64,000 bases of DNA from Pseudomonas sp. HR96 (lineage in GTDB: Bacteria; Pseudomonadota; Gammaproteobacteria; Pseudomonadales; Pseudomonadaceae). The stretch's first letter is position 1. Every line of letters starts with the position of its first letter. The notes below the pieces were generated by a model, which saw only the letters and a list, made by a program, of their open reading frames with translations, was not told where the DNA came from and did no database searches. The DNA lies in the NCBI RefSeq assembly GCF_034059295.1, contig NZ_CP139141.1, positions 1,285,001-1,349,000 on the forward strand, in the 5' to 3' direction. The position numbers and the translations under genes are program-made. Shown here one piece after another: positions 41,760-51,706 of the stretch.

Positions 41760-42455
41760 GTGGAAGCTAACGTCGTCGACCATACCTCCATGTGGAGCCT
41801 GGTCAGCAATGCCAGTATCGTTGTGCAACTGGTGATGCTGATCCTGATTTCCGCATCGATCACATCCTGGGTCATGATCTTTCAGCGCAGCAACATGCTG
41901 CGTGCCGGCAAGCGCGCCCTGGACAGCTTCGAGGAGCGTTTCTGGTCGGGCATCGACCTGTCCAAGCTGTACCGTCAGGCGGGCAGCAACCCGGATCCGG
42001 ATTCCGGTGTGGAGCAGGTGTTTCGCGCCGGTTTCAAGGAATTTTCCCGTCTGCGTCAGCAGGCTGGCGTCGACCCTGATGCGGTCATGGAAGGGGTAGG
42101 GCGGGCCATGCGCGTGGCGGTCTCACGCGAAGAAGAAAAACTCGAGCAGAGCCTGCCGTTTCTCGCCACCGTCGGTTCGGTCAGCCCGTACATCGGCCTG
42201 TTCGGTACCGTGTGGGGCATCATGAATTCCTTCCGTGGCCTGGCCACGGCGCAGCAGGCGACCCTGGCCACCGTTGCTCCGGGCATCTCGGAAGCCCTGG
42301 TGGCCACCGCCATCGGCCTGTTTGCCGCCATTCCGGCGGTGATCGCCTACAACCGCTTCGCCGCTCGCAGCGAAACCCTGATCAATCGTTACTACACCTT
42401 TGCTGACGAGTTCCAGGCCATCCTGCACCGCAAAGTGCACACCAGCGAAGAGTGA
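41760..42455 (+). CDS. tolQ: Tol-Pal system proton channel TolQ
   Basis: A 231-residue inner-membrane protein from GTG 41760, with three transmembrane helices: one near residues 15-40, then two after position 135 with FLATVGSVSPYIGLFGTVWGIM and VATAIGLFAAIPAVIAYN. With TolR it uses the proton gradient to energise TolA during cell constriction. Confidence 0.97.
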   Translation: MEANVVDHTSMWSLVSNASIVVQLVMLILISASITSWVMIFQRSNMLRAGKRALDSFEERFWSGIDLSKLYRQAGSNPDPDSGVEQVFRAGFKEFSRLRQQAGVDPDAVMEGVGRAMRVAVSREEEKLEQSLPFLATVGSVSPYIGLFGTVWGIMNSFRGLATAQQATLATVAPGISEALVATAIGLFAAIPAVIAYNRFAARSETLINRYYTFADEFQAILHRKVHTSEE

Positions 42456-42468
42456 GCAGGTAAACCCA

Positions 42469-42924
42469 ATGATTCGAGGTCGCCGTCCAAAACGCAAGCC
42501 GGTCGCCGAGATGAACGTAGTGCCTTACATCGACGTGATGCTGGTACTGCTGGTCATCTTCATGGTCACCGCACCGATGCTCAACCAGGGCGTTAAAGTC
42601 GACCTGCCCAAGGTTTCCAGCGAAGCCTTGCCGCAGGACAACAACACCCAGGTTCTGACCATTTCCATCAAGGCTGACAAGACCTACTACTGGAACGTCG
42701 GCAGCGAAGTCGACACCGACAAACAGCAGGCCAAGGCGCTGACCCTGCCCCAGATGACCCAGGCGGTGACTGCAATCATCGCCCAGGGCACCCAGGCGGG
42801 CAAACACACCCAGGTCTTCATTCGTGGCGACAAGTCCGTGGACTACGGTTCGGTCATGGGCGCCATGGGTGGGCTGCAGAAGGCGGGTGTGGGTAACGTC
42901 GGCCTGATTACCGAGGCGCCCTGA
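42469..42924 (+). CDS. tolR: Tol-Pal system protein TolR
   Basis: A 151-residue protein from ATG 42469. It has a short cytoplasmic N-terminus, one membrane helix with the proton-path Asp (VVPYIDVMLVLLVIFMVT) and a periplasmic domain (QVFIRGDKSVDYGSVM). The stop TGA shares its last base with the tolA ATG. Confidence 0.97.
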   Translation: MIRGRRPKRKPVAEMNVVPYIDVMLVLLVIFMVTAPMLNQGVKVDLPKVSSEALPQDNNTQVLTISIKADKTYYWNVGSEVDTDKQQAKALTLPQMTQAVTAIIAQGTQAGKHTQVFIRGDKSVDYGSVMGAMGGLQKAGVGNVGLITEAP

Positions 42925-44057
42925 TGCGACATCGAGAGCCCTCCGCCTCGGAAAGCTACTACTGGCCCACGGTGTGGGCCGTGGCCCTGCACATCCTGAT
43001 CTTCGGCATGCTGTTCGTGAGCTTTGCCATGACGCCTGACCTGCCCGAGTCCAGGCCGATCGTGCAGGCCACGCTCTATCAGCTCAAGTCCAAAAGCCAG
43101 GCCACCCAGCAGACCAACCAGAAGCTCGCCGGCGAAGCGAAGAAATCCGCTGCGCGCCAGACCGAGGTCGAGCAGATGGAGCAGAAGAAGGTCGAGCAGG
43201 AAGAGATCAAGGCCGCGCAGGAACAAAAGAAAGCCGACGCTGCTCAAAAAGCCGAACAAGCCAAGGCTGCCGACGAAGCCAAGAAGGCCGATGCCCAAGC
43301 CAAGGCTGAAGCGGCCAAGGCCGCCGACGATGCCAAGAAGGCCGATGAGGCGAAAAAGGCCGACGACGCCAAGAAGGCTGCCGACGCGAAGAAAGCCGAA
43401 CAGGCCGACATCGCCAAGAAAAAGGCCGAAGAGGAAGAAGAGAAGAAAGAAGCCGCCGAGGAAGCCAAGAAGCAGGCTGCCGAGGACGCCAAGAAGAAAG
43501 CCGCCGAGGACGCCAAGAAACAGGCTGCCGAAGACGCCAAGAAGAAAGCTGCCGACGACGCCAAGGCCGCTGCAGCCGCTGCTGCCGCCGATGCGAAGAA
43601 GAAGGCCGCCGAAGACGCGAAGAAAACCGCCGACGCCGCCAAGAAAAAGGCCCAGGACGCTGCGCGCAAATCGGCCGAAGAGAAGAAGGCGCAGGCACTG
43701 GCCGATCTGCTCTCCGACAAGCCGGAGCGTCAGCAGGCCTTGGCCGAAGAGCAGGGCGACCAGACAGCGGGCAACTACGACGACCTGATTCGTTCGCGCG
43801 CCGCCGAAGGCTGGACCCGTCCGCCATCGGCTCGCAAGGGCATGACGGTGGTATTGCAGATCAACATGCTGCCTGACGGCACCGTCACTTCGGTGAGCGT
43901 GGCCAAGTCCAGCGGCGATGGTCCGTACGATGCCTCGGCCGTGGCTGCGGTCAAGAACATCGGCCGGCTTACCGAAATGCAGGGCTTGAAACCGAACGAA
44001 TTCAATCCCTATCGTTCATTCAAGATGACATTCACACCTGAGGACCTAGCCTTGTGA
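42924..44057 (+). CDS. tolA: cell envelope integrity protein TolA
   Basis: A 377-residue protein with an N-terminal membrane anchor ([20 protein letters not shown]), then a long Ala/Lys/Glu/Asp helical rod of about residues 60-265 made of repeated (A)DAKKAA-type units. The C-terminal domain III binds Pal/TolB and is also exploited by group A colicins and phages. The DNA of the rod is a purine-rich, imperfect repeat prone to length change. The stop overlaps the tolB GTG start. Confidence 0.96.
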   Translation: MRHREPSASESYYWPTVWAVALHILIFGMLFVSFAMTPDLPESRPIVQATLYQLKSKSQATQQTNQKLAGEAKKSAARQTEVEQMEQKKVEQEEIKAAQEQKKADAAQKAEQAKAADEAKKADAQAKAEAAKAADDAKKADEAKKADDAKKAADAKKAEQADIAKKKAEEEEEKKEAAEEAKKQAAEDAKKKAAEDAKKQAAEDAKKKAADDAKAAAAAAAADAKKKAAEDAKKTADAAKKKAQDAARKSAEEKKAQALADLLSDKPERQQALAEEQGDQTAGNYDDLIRSRAAEGWTRPPSARKGMTVVLQINMLPDGTVTSVSVAKSSGDGPYDASAVAAVKNIGRLTEMQGLKPNEFNPYRSFKMTFTPEDLAL

Positions 44058-45355
44058 TTAACCTTCTTCGAGGACTGCTTGTCGTTCTTTGTTGCGCAGC
44101 GGGTTTCGCCGCTGCCGACGAAAAGAACATTCTGGTCACCAGTGGCAGCGACCGGGCCACCCCGATTGCCGTGGTACCGTTCGGCTGGCAGGGCGGCACC
44201 GTGCTGCCCGACGACATCGCCGACATCGTCAGCAACGACCTGCGCAACTCCGGCTTCTACGAGCCGCTGGCGCGCCAGAACATGATCAGCCAGCCGACCC
44301 AGGCCAGCGAAGTCATCTTCCGCGACTGGAAAGCGCTGAACGCCCAGTTCCTGATGGTCGGCAGCATCGTGCCAGCCGGTGGTCGCCTGCAGGTGTCCTA
44401 CGCGCTGTTCAACGTGGCCACCGAGCAACAGGTGTTGACCGGCAGTGTGTCGGGAACCACCGAGCAACTGCGTGACATGGCGCATTACATCGCCGACCAG
44501 TCGTTCGAAAAGCTCACCGGCATCAAGGGTGCGTTCTCTACCCGCATGCTCTACGTGACCGCTGAACGTGCCTCGGTGAACAACACCCGCTACACCCTGC
44601 AGCGCTCGGACTATGACGGCGCCCGCGCGGTCACCTTGCTGCAATCTCGCGAGCCCATCCTGTCGCCAAGCTTTGCACCCGACGGCAAGCGAATTGCCTA
44701 TGTTTCGTTCGAACAGAAGCGTCCGCGCATCTTCGTGCAGAACATCGACACCGGTCGTCGCGAGCAGATCACCAACTTCGAAGGCCTGAACGGCGCACCG
44801 TCGTTCTCGCCGGACGGTCGCAAGCTGGCCCTGGTCCTGTCCAAGGACGGCAACCCGGAGATTTATGTAATCGACCTGGCTTCGCGTCAGTTGACCCGGG
44901 TCACCAACAGCCCGGCGATCGATACCGAACCGTTCTGGGGTAAAGACGGCGCTACTCTTTATTTCACTTCCGACCGTGGCGGCAAACCGCAGATCTACAA
45001 AACGTCGGTGGGCAGCGGCAACGCCGACCGTGTGACTTTTATTGGTAACTACAATGCCAATCCAAAGTTGTCGGCAGATGAAAAGACGCTGGTCATGATT
45101 CATCGGGCGGATGGTTTTACCAACTTCAAGGTGGCGGCGCAGGATTTGCAGCGCGGTAGCGTAAAAATCCTCACAGATTCGACTCTTGACGAGTCGCCCA
45201 CTGTTGCACCCAACGGCACCATGGTAATCTACGCCACCCGCCAGCAGGGCCGGGGAGTCTTGATGCTCGTGTCGCTTAACGGACGCGTCAGGATCCCGCT
45301 TCCAACCGCTCAAGGCGAAGTCAGAGAACCTTCGTGGTCCCCTTACCTGAACTGA
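44054..45355 (+). CDS. tolB: Tol-Pal system periplasmic beta-propeller TolB
   Basis: A 433-residue protein starting at GTG 44054, overlapping the tolA stop. The signal peptide ([18 protein letters not shown]) is followed by an N-terminal domain and a six-bladed propeller with repeated [13 protein letters not shown] / [17 protein letters not shown] blades. It binds Pal in the periplasm. Confidence 0.97.
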   Translation: MINLLRGLLVVLCCAAGFAAADEKNILVTSGSDRATPIAVVPFGWQGGTVLPDDIADIVSNDLRNSGFYEPLARQNMISQPTQASEVIFRDWKALNAQFLMVGSIVPAGGRLQVSYALFNVATEQQVLTGSVSGTTEQLRDMAHYIADQSFEKLTGIKGAFSTRMLYVTAERASVNNTRYTLQRSDYDGARAVTLLQSREPILSPSFAPDGKRIAYVSFEQKRPRIFVQNIDTGRREQITNFEGLNGAPSFSPDGRKLALVLSKDGNPEIYVIDLASRQLTRVTNSPAIDTEPFWGKDGATLYFTSDRGGKPQIYKTSVGSGNADRVTFIGNYNANPKLSADEKTLVMIHRADGFTNFKVAAQDLQRGSVKILTDSTLDESPTVAPNGTMVIYATRQQGRGVLMLVSLNGRVRIPLPTAQGEVREPSWSPYLN

Positions 45356-45407
45356 CGCGGCGCTTTACGTTTTACTTAACACACTGGGGTTCATTAGGAG
45401 TTTCAAG

Positions 45408-45911
45408 ATGGAAATGCTGAAGTTTGGTAAGTTCGCTGCTCTGGCTCTGGCCATGGCTGTAGCTGTTGGTTGCTCGTCCAAAGGCGGTCAAGACGCTGGT
45501 CAAGGCGGCGCTGCTGTAGATCCTAACGCTGGTTACGGCGCAAACACCGGTGCCGTTGACGGCTCCCTGAGCGAAGAAGCCGCTCTGCGCGCTATCACCA
45601 CTTTCTACTTCGAATACGACAGCTCGGACCTGAAGCCAGAAGCTATGCGCGCTCTGGACGTTCACGCCAAGGACCTGAAAGCTAGCGGCGCCCGCGTCGT
45701 TCTGGAAGGTAACACCGACGAACGTGGCACCCGCGAGTACAACCTGGCTCTGGGCGAACGTCGCGCCAAGGCTGTTCAGCGCTACCTGGTTCTGCAAGGC
45801 GTAGCTCCTGGTCAACTGGAAATCGTTTCCTACGGTGAAGAGCGTCCAGTTGCTACCGGCAACGACGAGCAATCCTGGGCTCAAAACCGTCGCGTCGAAC
45901 TGCGTAAGTAA
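45408..45911 (+). CDS. pal: peptidoglycan-associated lipoprotein Pal (OprL)
   Basis: A 167-residue outer-membrane lipoprotein. The signal ends in the lipobox AVGC, followed by a Gly-rich linker and the OmpA-like peptidoglycan-binding domain ([18 protein letters not shown]). It uses strongly biased codons, as expected for an abundant protein. cpoB follows 6 bases later. Confidence 0.98.
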   Translation: MEMLKFGKFAALALAMAVAVGCSSKGGQDAGQGGAAVDPNAGYGANTGAVDGSLSEEAALRAITTFYFEYDSSDLKPEAMRALDVHAKDLKASGARVVLEGNTDERGTREYNLALGERRAKAVQRYLVLQGVAPGQLEIVSYGEERPVATGNDEQSWAQNRRVELRK

Positions 45912-45917
45912 TTCGTC

Positions 45918-46775
45918 ATGCGAACGTGCCGTCGTGCTGTAACTGCTCTGGCTTTCGCCCTGCCACTCGTGGCCTGGGGCGCGGTTCCCGTAGTGGATAG
46001 CAATGATGCTGGAGGCTATTCCAATAGCACCGCCAGCAGCAACGCTCCGCCGGCGGGTTACGGTACGAACGGCGCCTATGCCGGGGGAGGTGCTTCGGCA
46101 CCTGTCTCGGCACAGGGTCAGCTGTTCATGCAACTGCAACAAATGCAGGAAGACATCGCGCGTCTGCGCGGTCAGGTTGAAGTCCAGCAAAATGATATCC
46201 AGCAGCTCAAGCAGCAGGCGCTGGAGCGTTATCAGGACCTCGACGGTCGTATCCAGGCGATTCAGCAAGGCTCTGCCGCCGCTGCGCCAAATAATTCCCC
46301 TGCCAGTGGCGGCGTCAGCGCCGCTGGCACGCCAGCCCCGGCTGGCCAGGATGCCCAGGCTCCTGCAGCGGCCCCGTCCGCGAGCAGCGAGCCGGGGGAT
46401 CCGGCTAAAGAAAAACTCTATTACGACGCCGCCTTCGATCTGATCAAGGCCAAGGATTTCGACAAGGCCAGCCAGGCCTTCTCGGCTTTCCTGCGTAAAT
46501 ACCCGAACAGCCAGTACGCCGGCAACGCCCAGTACTGGCTTGGCGAGGTCAACCTCGCCAAGGGTGACCTGCAGGGTGCTGGCCAGGCCTTCGCCAAGGT
46601 CAGCCAGCTGTACCCCAAGCACGCCAAGGTGCCCGACTCGCTGTACAAGCTCGCTGACGTAGAACGCCGGCTTGGCCACACCGACCGCGTCAAGGGCATC
46701 CTTCAGCAAGTGGTCTCGCAATACCCTGGCACTTCCGCCGCGCAACTGGCGCAGCGTGACCTGCAAAAGATGTAA
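45918..46775 (+). CDS. cpoB: Tol-Pal coordinator CpoB (YbgF)
   Basis: A 285-residue periplasmic protein with a signal peptide (residues 1-22), a trimerising coiled coil (QLFMQLQQMQEDIARLRGQ region), an Ala/Pro-rich linker of about 60 residues and a C-terminal TPR domain (YYDAAFDLIKAKDFDKASQ). It links cell-wall synthesis with outer-membrane constriction. It is the last gene of the tol-pal operon and is followed by a terminator. Confidence 0.95.
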   Translation: MRTCRRAVTALAFALPLVAWGAVPVVDSNDAGGYSNSTASSNAPPAGYGTNGAYAGGGASAPVSAQGQLFMQLQQMQEDIARLRGQVEVQQNDIQQLKQQALERYQDLDGRIQAIQQGSAAAAPNNSPASGGVSAAGTPAPAGQDAQAPAAAPSASSEPGDPAKEKLYYDAAFDLIKAKDFDKASQAFSAFLRKYPNSQYAGNAQYWLGEVNLAKGDLQGAGQAFAKVSQLYPKHAKVPDSLYKLADVERRLGHTDRVKGILQQVVSQYPGTSAAQLAQRDLQKM

Positions 46776-46791
46776 GCTTGACCCGCTGATC

Positions 46792-46819
46792 AAAAACCCG
46801 CTCATGCAGCGGGTTTTTT
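46792..46819 (+). terminator. terminator of the tol-pal operon
   Basis: ACCCGCT-catgc-AGCGGGT followed by TTTTTT, 17 bases after cpoB. Confidence 0.93.
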
Positions 46820-46946
46820 ATTGGGGCTTTTTGCTAGAATGTCGCTCCTTTTTTGACTCACGCCTGTCTGGATCACGCGCTCGCGGTTTCGGACAGTTGC
46901 CCAACGGAGGCCTTCAGCCTGTTCAGCTGTCGTGCCCGTGGATGCC

Positions 46947-47594
46947 ATGCAAGACACATTACGCATTACCGAGGTGTTTTACTCGTTGCAGGGTGAAACG
47001 CGCACCGCCGGCTTGCCCACGGTTTTCGTGCGCCTGACCGGCTGCCCCCTGCGCTGCCAATATTGCGACAGCGCCTACGCCTTCACCGGCGGCACCCTGC
47101 GTACCCTGGAATCGATCATGGAGCAGGTGGCCAGCTTCAAGCCGCGCTATGTCTGCGTCACCGGTGGCGAGCCGTTGGCCCAGCCCAACGCCATCCCTTT
47201 GATGCAAATGCTCTGCGACGCCGGCTATCAGGTGTCGGTGGAGACCAGCGGATCGCTGGACATCTCGGCGATCGATCCGCGAGTCAGCCGCGTGGTCGAC
47301 CTCAAGACCCCCGGTTCCGAGGAAGCCCACCGCAACCGTTACGAGAACATTGAGCTGTTGCGACCAAACGACCAGGTAAAGTTCGTGCTCTGCTCGCGCG
47401 ATGACTACGACTGGGCAGTGTCCAAACTGATCCAGTACGGGCTGGAGCGGCGGGTCGACGAGGTGCTGTTTTCCGCCAGCCACCATCAGCTGAGCTCCAC
47501 TGACCTGGCCGACTGGATCGTGGCCGACAACCTGCCGGTTCGCCTGCAGATGCAGTTGCACAAAATTCTTTGGAACGACGAGCCGGGGCGCTGA
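46947..47594 (+). CDS. queE: 7-carboxy-7-deazaguanine synthase QueE
   Basis: A 215-residue radical SAM enzyme making CDG in queuosine/preQ0 synthesis. The cluster cysteines are C33, C37 and C40 in GCPLRCQYC, and the SAM-binding GGEP is in [10 protein letters not shown] start at ATG 46947 ([11 protein letters not shown]); a GTG at 46932 in frame would add five residues. queC starts 2 bases after the stop. No preQ1 riboswitch was recognised upstream. Confidence 0.95.
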   Translation: MQDTLRITEVFYSLQGETRTAGLPTVFVRLTGCPLRCQYCDSAYAFTGGTLRTLESIMEQVASFKPRYVCVTGGEPLAQPNAIPLMQMLCDAGYQVSVETSGSLDISAIDPRVSRVVDLKTPGSEEAHRNRYENIELLRPNDQVKFVLCSRDDYDWAVSKLIQYGLERRVDEVLFSASHHQLSSTDLADWIVADNLPVRLQMQLHKILWNDEPGR

Positions 47595-47595
47595 T

Positions 47596-48285
47596 ATGAA
47601 CGAGCAGAACACCACGCACAAACGTGCAGTCATCCTGTTGTCCGGCGGCCTGGATTCGGCCACCGTGGTCGCCATGGCCAAGCAGGCCGGCTACAGCTGC
47701 TACACCATGAGCTTCGACTACGGCCAGCGCCACCGTGCCGAGCTCAATGCCGCCGCCCGCGTCGCCAGGGACTTGGGCGTGGTCGAACACAAGGTGATTG
47801 GGCTGAACCTCAATGGCATCGGCGGCTCCGCCCTGACCGACAGCAGCATCGATGTGCCAGAAGCTCCGGGCGAAGGCATCCCGATCACCTACGTGCCGGC
47901 GCGCAACACGGTGTTCCTGTCCCTGGCCCTGGGTTGGGCCGAGGTGCTCGGCGCCCGCGATATCTTCATCGGCGTCAACGCCGTGGATTACTCCGGCTAT
48001 CCAGACTGCCGCCCCGAGTTCGTCGAGGCTTTCGAGCGCATGGCCAACCTGGCCACCAAGGCCGGCGTGGAAGGCCAGGGCTTCACCATTCAGGCGCCCC
48101 TGCAGAACCTCTCCAAGGCCGACATCGTCAAGGCCGGCGTCAAGCTGGGCGTGGACTACAGCCTCACTGTGTCCTGCTATCAGGCCGACGACAACGGCCA
48201 CGCCTGCGGCAAATGCGACAGCTGCCGCCTGCGCGCCGAAGGCTTTGCCGCGGCAGGTGTGGAAGACCCAACACCCTATTTTTGA
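47596..48285 (+). CDS. queC: 7-cyano-7-deazaguanine synthase QueC
   Basis: A 229-residue ATP-dependent enzyme converting CDG to preQ0. The PP-loop is [10 protein letters not shown] near residue 15, and the C-terminal zinc site is formed by CYQADD...CGKCDSCR. It is in an operon with queE. Confidence 0.97.
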   Translation: MNEQNTTHKRAVILLSGGLDSATVVAMAKQAGYSCYTMSFDYGQRHRAELNAAARVARDLGVVEHKVIGLNLNGIGGSALTDSSIDVPEAPGEGIPITYVPARNTVFLSLALGWAEVLGARDIFIGVNAVDYSGYPDCRPEFVEAFERMANLATKAGVEGQGFTIQAPLQNLSKADIVKAGVKLGVDYSLTVSCYQADDNGHACGKCDSCRLRAEGFAAAGVEDPTPYF

Positions 48286-48304
48286 AAATATTTTGATTTA
48301 AGTG

Positions 48305-48332
48305 TTGAAATATCTTTAGAAATCAGTATTAT
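48305..48332 (+). promoter_or_regulatory. promoter of tRNA-Lys
   Basis: TTGAAA (48305-48310), a 16-base spacer and TATTAT (48327-48332), in an AT-rich stretch; the tRNA begins 15 bases after the -10 box. Confidence 0.75.
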
Positions 48333-48346
48333 GCGCACCACGAAAC

Positions 48347-48422
48347 GGGTCGTTAGCTCAGTTGGTAGAGCAGTTGGCTTTTAACCAATTGGTCGTAGGT
48401 TCGAGTCCCACACGACCCACCA
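48347..48422 (+). tRNA. tRNA-Lys (UUU)
   Basis: 76 bases starting GGGTCGTTAGCTCAG, anticodon loop CTTTTAA (UUU), encoded CCA end. The acceptor stem GGGTCGT pairs with ACGACCC. Confidence 0.98.
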
Positions 48423-48427
48423 TTTCG

Positions 48428-48463
48428 AAAAGCCGGAAATCTTTGGATTTCCGGCTTTTTTTT
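48428..48463 (+). terminator. terminator of tRNA-Lys
   Basis: AGCCGGAAATC-tttg-GATTTCCGGCT followed by eight T; an 11-bp perfect stem. Confidence 0.95.
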
Positions 48464-48563
48464 GCCTTTTTGTCGACAGGAGCGCACAGCTGCCGATGGC
48501 CCCAGCGGCCCGGTGTATACTCGCTCCCCTGACAATAATCAGCGCTTGCAGGCCCTCGCCACC

Positions 48564-49622
48564 ATGACGCAAATCTCCGAACGCCTCCTCGTCCAGGCCC
48601 ACCTCGACGCCAAGCAGCCCCACGCCCTCAGCGCCGACGAAGAGGCCTTCTACCGCAGCGCCATCGCCGCCGAGCTCAAGGCCCAGGATGCGGTGCTGGT
48701 CGCTCACTACTACTGCGATCCGGTGATCCAGGCCCTGGCCGAGGAAACCGGTGGCTGCGTGTCCGACTCGCTGGAGATGGCCCGTTTCGGCAATCAGCAT
48801 GCGGCGCAGACCGTGGTCGTCGCCGGCGTGCGTTTCATGGGCGAGACGGCAAAGATCCTCAATCCGGAAAAACGCGTGCTGATGCCGACCCTCGAAGCGA
48901 CCTGCTCGCTGGACCTGGGTTGCCCGGTGGAGGAGTTCTCGGCCTTCTGCGATCAACATCCGGAACGCACCGTGGTGGTCTACGCCAACACGTCCGCGGC
49001 GGTCAAGGCACGCGCCGACTGGGTGGTGACTTCCAGCTGCGCGCTGGAAATCGTCGAGAGCCTGATGGACAACGGCGAGAAGATCATCTGGGCACCGGAC
49101 AAGCACCTGGGCCATTACATCCAGAAGAACACCGGCGCCGACATGCTGCTGTGGGACGGCGCCTGCATCGTCCATGAGGAATTCAAGTCGCGTCAGCTGG
49201 AGGATATGAAGGCGCTGTACCCGCAGGCCGCAATTCTGGTGCACCCCGAGTCGCCGGAGTCGGTGATTGCCCTGGCTGATGCGGTGGGCTCCACCAGCCA
49301 GCTGATCGCCGCCGCGCAGCGCTTGCCCAACCAGACCTTCATCGTCGCCACTGACCGCGGCATTTTCTACAAGATGCAGCAGCTATGCCCCGACAAGATC
49401 TTCATCGAGGCGCCCACCGCCGGCAACGGCGCGGCTTGCCGCAGCTGCGCGCATTGCCCGTGGATGGCGATGAACACCCTGCAGCGCACCCTCGACTGCC
49501 TGCGCGCCGGCAGCGGCGAAATCTTCGTCGACCCGGCGCTGATCCCTCAGGCGATCCGGCCCCTTAAACGCATGCTCGACTTCACTCAGGCCGCACGCCT
49601 GAAGCTCTCCGGCAACGCCTGA
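48564..49622 (+). CDS. nadA: quinolinate synthase A
   Basis: A 352-residue [4Fe-4S] enzyme condensing iminoaspartate with dihydroxyacetone phosphate to quinolinate in NAD synthesis. The [12 protein letters not shown] opening and the C-terminal cysteine motif [16 protein letters not shown] are present. The start is ATG 48564; a TATACT -10-like box lies at 48516-48521. Its 3' end overlaps the convergent OpgC-like gene by 37 bases. Confidence 0.96.
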   Translation: MTQISERLLVQAHLDAKQPHALSADEEAFYRSAIAAELKAQDAVLVAHYYCDPVIQALAEETGGCVSDSLEMARFGNQHAAQTVVVAGVRFMGETAKILNPEKRVLMPTLEATCSLDLGCPVEEFSAFCDQHPERTVVVYANTSAAVKARADWVVTSSCALEIVESLMDNGEKIIWAPDKHLGHYIQKNTGADMLLWDGACIVHEEFKSRQLEDMKALYPQAAILVHPESPESVIALADAVGSTSQLIAAAQRLPNQTFIVATDRGIFYKMQQLCPDKIFIEAPTAGNGAACRSCAHCPWMAMNTLQRTLDCLRAGSGEIFVDPALIPQAIRPLKRMLDFTQAARLKLSGNA

Positions 49623-50767
49623 TCAACGCCCGCCGGTCTTGGCTGGCGCAGGCGTTTGCTCAGCTCCAGCCAGTTGCTCAGGGCCAGCATCAGGCCCACG
49701 CCGACCAGTGCGGTGAGCAACTGGCTGGCGAAGCGGTCGTCGTTCAGCGCGTTGACCATGTCGGCCAGCGGCGCCAGCAGCACGCCGAGACAGAAGATTT
49801 CCAGCGAATGCCTGCCCATCGCCGCCACTTGCCTGCTGAGCCAGTGCTGCAGCCAGGCGCCCTCGCGGATCAGGCTGGCGGTGCAGTAGGCCAGGGCCAG
49901 GAAGTGCAGCAGCCGCGCCGGCGCCAGGTTGGTCTTGCTCACCGGGTATAACAGCTCGGCGATCCAGCCGGGCATCAGCGCTGCGTGCAGCGCAGGCCAC
50001 TTCCAGGTCAACGCCAGCAGGGCGCTGAGCACCAGGAAAGCGGCCAGCAGCAGAAACAGGGGTTGCTCCAGCAGGGGGCGATCGTCGGTGACGGCGCCGT
50101 ACTCGCGGCGCACCGCCATGGCCCCGCCGAATACGAACAGCACCTGCCAGGCCAGGGGGTTGAAGTACCAGAGGCCATTGTCATGGGCCGGGATGTTCCA
50201 GCCCTGCCACTGCACCAGCGCATACAGCGCCAGCGACCCCAGCACCACGCGGCCGGGCCTGCGCAGCAGCGCGGGGAGGATCAGCGGCAGCGCCGCCAGC
50301 AGCACGATGTACAGCGGCAGCGGGTCCATCAGGTTGGGCTTGAAGCGCAGCAGCAGTTCGTCGACCAGCGCCTGCTGAGGGTTGCCGATAAAGTAGCCAA
50401 GGTTCATCGACTGCACCATATCGCGGGTCTCGACGTAGTTGTTGGCCACGAAGACCATGCCCATCAATAGCACCAGCAGGAAGATGTGCACTACATAGAG
50501 CACCCAGGCGCGGCGCAGGATGTGCACGCTGGCGATCAGCCAGCCATCGCGTCGGGCAATCCTGCCGTAGGCCATCACCGCCGCATAGCCGGCGAGAAAC
50601 ACGAACACCTCGGCGGCGTCGCTGAAGCCGAAGTTGCGCAGGGTCAGGTTGGCCCAGGGGTTCTGCGGAATGTGGTCCCAGAAGATGAAGATCAGCGCCA
50701 GGCCGCGGTAGAAGTCGATGCGATGATCGCGGCGCGGGGTCATGACCGGGGGAAGGGCGTGTGTCAT
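49586..50767 (-). CDS. OpgC-domain membrane protein (acyltransferase-3-like)
   Basis: About 393 residues with ten or so transmembrane helices. The N-terminal [22 protein letters not shown] matches the OpgC/acyltransferase-3 opening with its His in helix 1. OpgC proteins succinylate or otherwise acylate osmoregulated periplasmic glucans; an OpgD gene lies 11 kb away in this window. The start is uncertain: ATG 50767 or ATG 50743, neither with a strong ribosome site. The C-terminus overlaps nadA on the other strand. Confidence 0.8.
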   Translation of the reverse strand: MTHALPPVMTPRRDHRIDFYRGLALIFIFWDHIPQNPWANLTLRNFGFSDAAEVFVFLAGYAAVMAYGRIARRDGWLIASVHILRRAWVLYVVHIFLLVLLMGMVFVANNYVETRDMVQSMNLGYFIGNPQQALVDELLLRFKPNLMDPLPLYIVLLAALPLILPALLRRPGRVVLGSLALYALVQWQGWNIPAHDNGLWYFNPLAWQVLFVFGGAMAVRREYGAVTDDRPLLEQPLFLLLAAFLVLSALLALTWKWPALHAALMPGWIAELLYPVSKTNLAPARLLHFLALAYCTASLIREGAWLQHWLSRQVAAMGRHSLEIFCLGVLLAPLADMVNALNDDRFASQLLTALVGVGLMLALSNWLELSKRLRQPRPAGVDQALPESFRRAA

Positions 50768-50950
50768 AGGGGTCAGGCTCTTGTCGATGGCGGCACCACC
50801 TGCCGTGGGCGAGGCGCCGCGGAGGTTCACCGTTTTTGCACCGAAATGCAAAAAGCGGTTATTACTGAATGTCTCAAAGGCGCCTGCAAGGCATGGATTG
50901 CCCGCATTTCTGTGCGAAAATCAGACTTTTCCGCCCGACCGCAGATCGCC

Positions 50951-51634
50951 ATGGCCTATACCATCAGTAACAAACCCCTGACTCATGACGATTTCGTCTA
51001 CCTTCAGGACCAGCTCGAAAAACATGCCACCGGCCACTCGATCGCGGGCGTGTCGGAGATGGACGGTTTCTTCGCTGCCGTTATGTCCTGCGCCGAGGTG
51101 ATTGCCTTCGACCGGTGGTACCCCGCTTTCTGGGGCGGGCCGGAACTGCTGCCCAAGTGGACCAGCGAACGCGATTTCCAGCGTTTCTTCGACCTGCTGG
51201 TGCAACACATGAACCAGATCGCCATGCTGATGGCGGACTACCCCGATGACTACTCGCCCATCTTTAACCTGGCCGACGATGACGAGACCCTCGACGTGGT
51301 CGACTGGTGCCTGGGCTATGAGCGCGGGGTGGCGCTGGACGGCGGCTGGACCGAGCTGCCGGAGCAACAGGGGCTGCTGCATGCATTGATCGTGATGCAG
51401 ACTCTGGAATACACCGAGGCCGAGGCGGACAACCCGCTGGCCGGGCAGGATCCGGCGCAGCTGATTCGTTATGCGGCGCTGGGGCTGCATGAATACTGGT
51501 CGCAGCAGCGCGAGGAAGAGGTGCCGGAATTGCAGCCGGTACGCGTCGACACCAAGGTCGGGCGCAATGACCCGTGCCCCTGCGGCAGCGGCAGGAAGTT
51601 CAAGCAGTGCTGCATGGGTGCAGCGTCCAGCTGA
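50951..51634 (+). CDS. UPF0149/YecA-like protein with C-terminal SEC-C zinc motif
   Basis: A 227-residue soluble protein. Residues 10-180 form the YecA/UPF0149 helical domain ([17 protein letters not shown]). The last 25 residues are a SEC-C motif, [17 protein letters not shown], which binds zinc and in SecA contacts SecB or ribosomes. The start is ATG 50951 after GATCGCC; the open frame further upstream overlaps the divergent promoter. Function is unknown. Confidence 0.85.
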   Translation: MAYTISNKPLTHDDFVYLQDQLEKHATGHSIAGVSEMDGFFAAVMSCAEVIAFDRWYPAFWGGPELLPKWTSERDFQRFFDLLVQHMNQIAMLMADYPDDYSPIFNLADDDETLDVVDWCLGYERGVALDGGWTELPEQQGLLHALIVMQTLEYTEAEADNPLAGQDPAQLIRYAALGLHEYWSQQREEEVPELQPVRVDTKVGRNDPCPCGSGRKFKQCCMGAASS

Positions 51635-51648
51635 CCTGCCTTGCCCCG

Positions 51649-51704
51649 CAGGACCGAGCTTGCTCGGGAATGGGGCGCTGGTTCCCGGGCAAACTCGGTC
51701 CTGC
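51649..51704. repeat. REPIN-like inverted repeat
   Basis: GCAGGACCGAGCTTGCTCGGGAA is mirrored by TTCCCGGGCAAACTCGGTCCTGC with a 10-base centre. It sits exactly between the convergent SEC-C gene and lhr. Confidence 0.75.
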
Positions 51705-51706
51705 AG

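Noticed and set aside
43150..43700. Repeat array inside tolA considered as a repeat element
   Set aside because: It is the coding sequence of the Ala/Lys/Glu helical rod; periodicity comes from protein structure.
46820..46946. preQ1 riboswitch upstream of queE
   Set aside because: No convincing H-type pseudoknot or A-rich tail; the leader looks ordinary.
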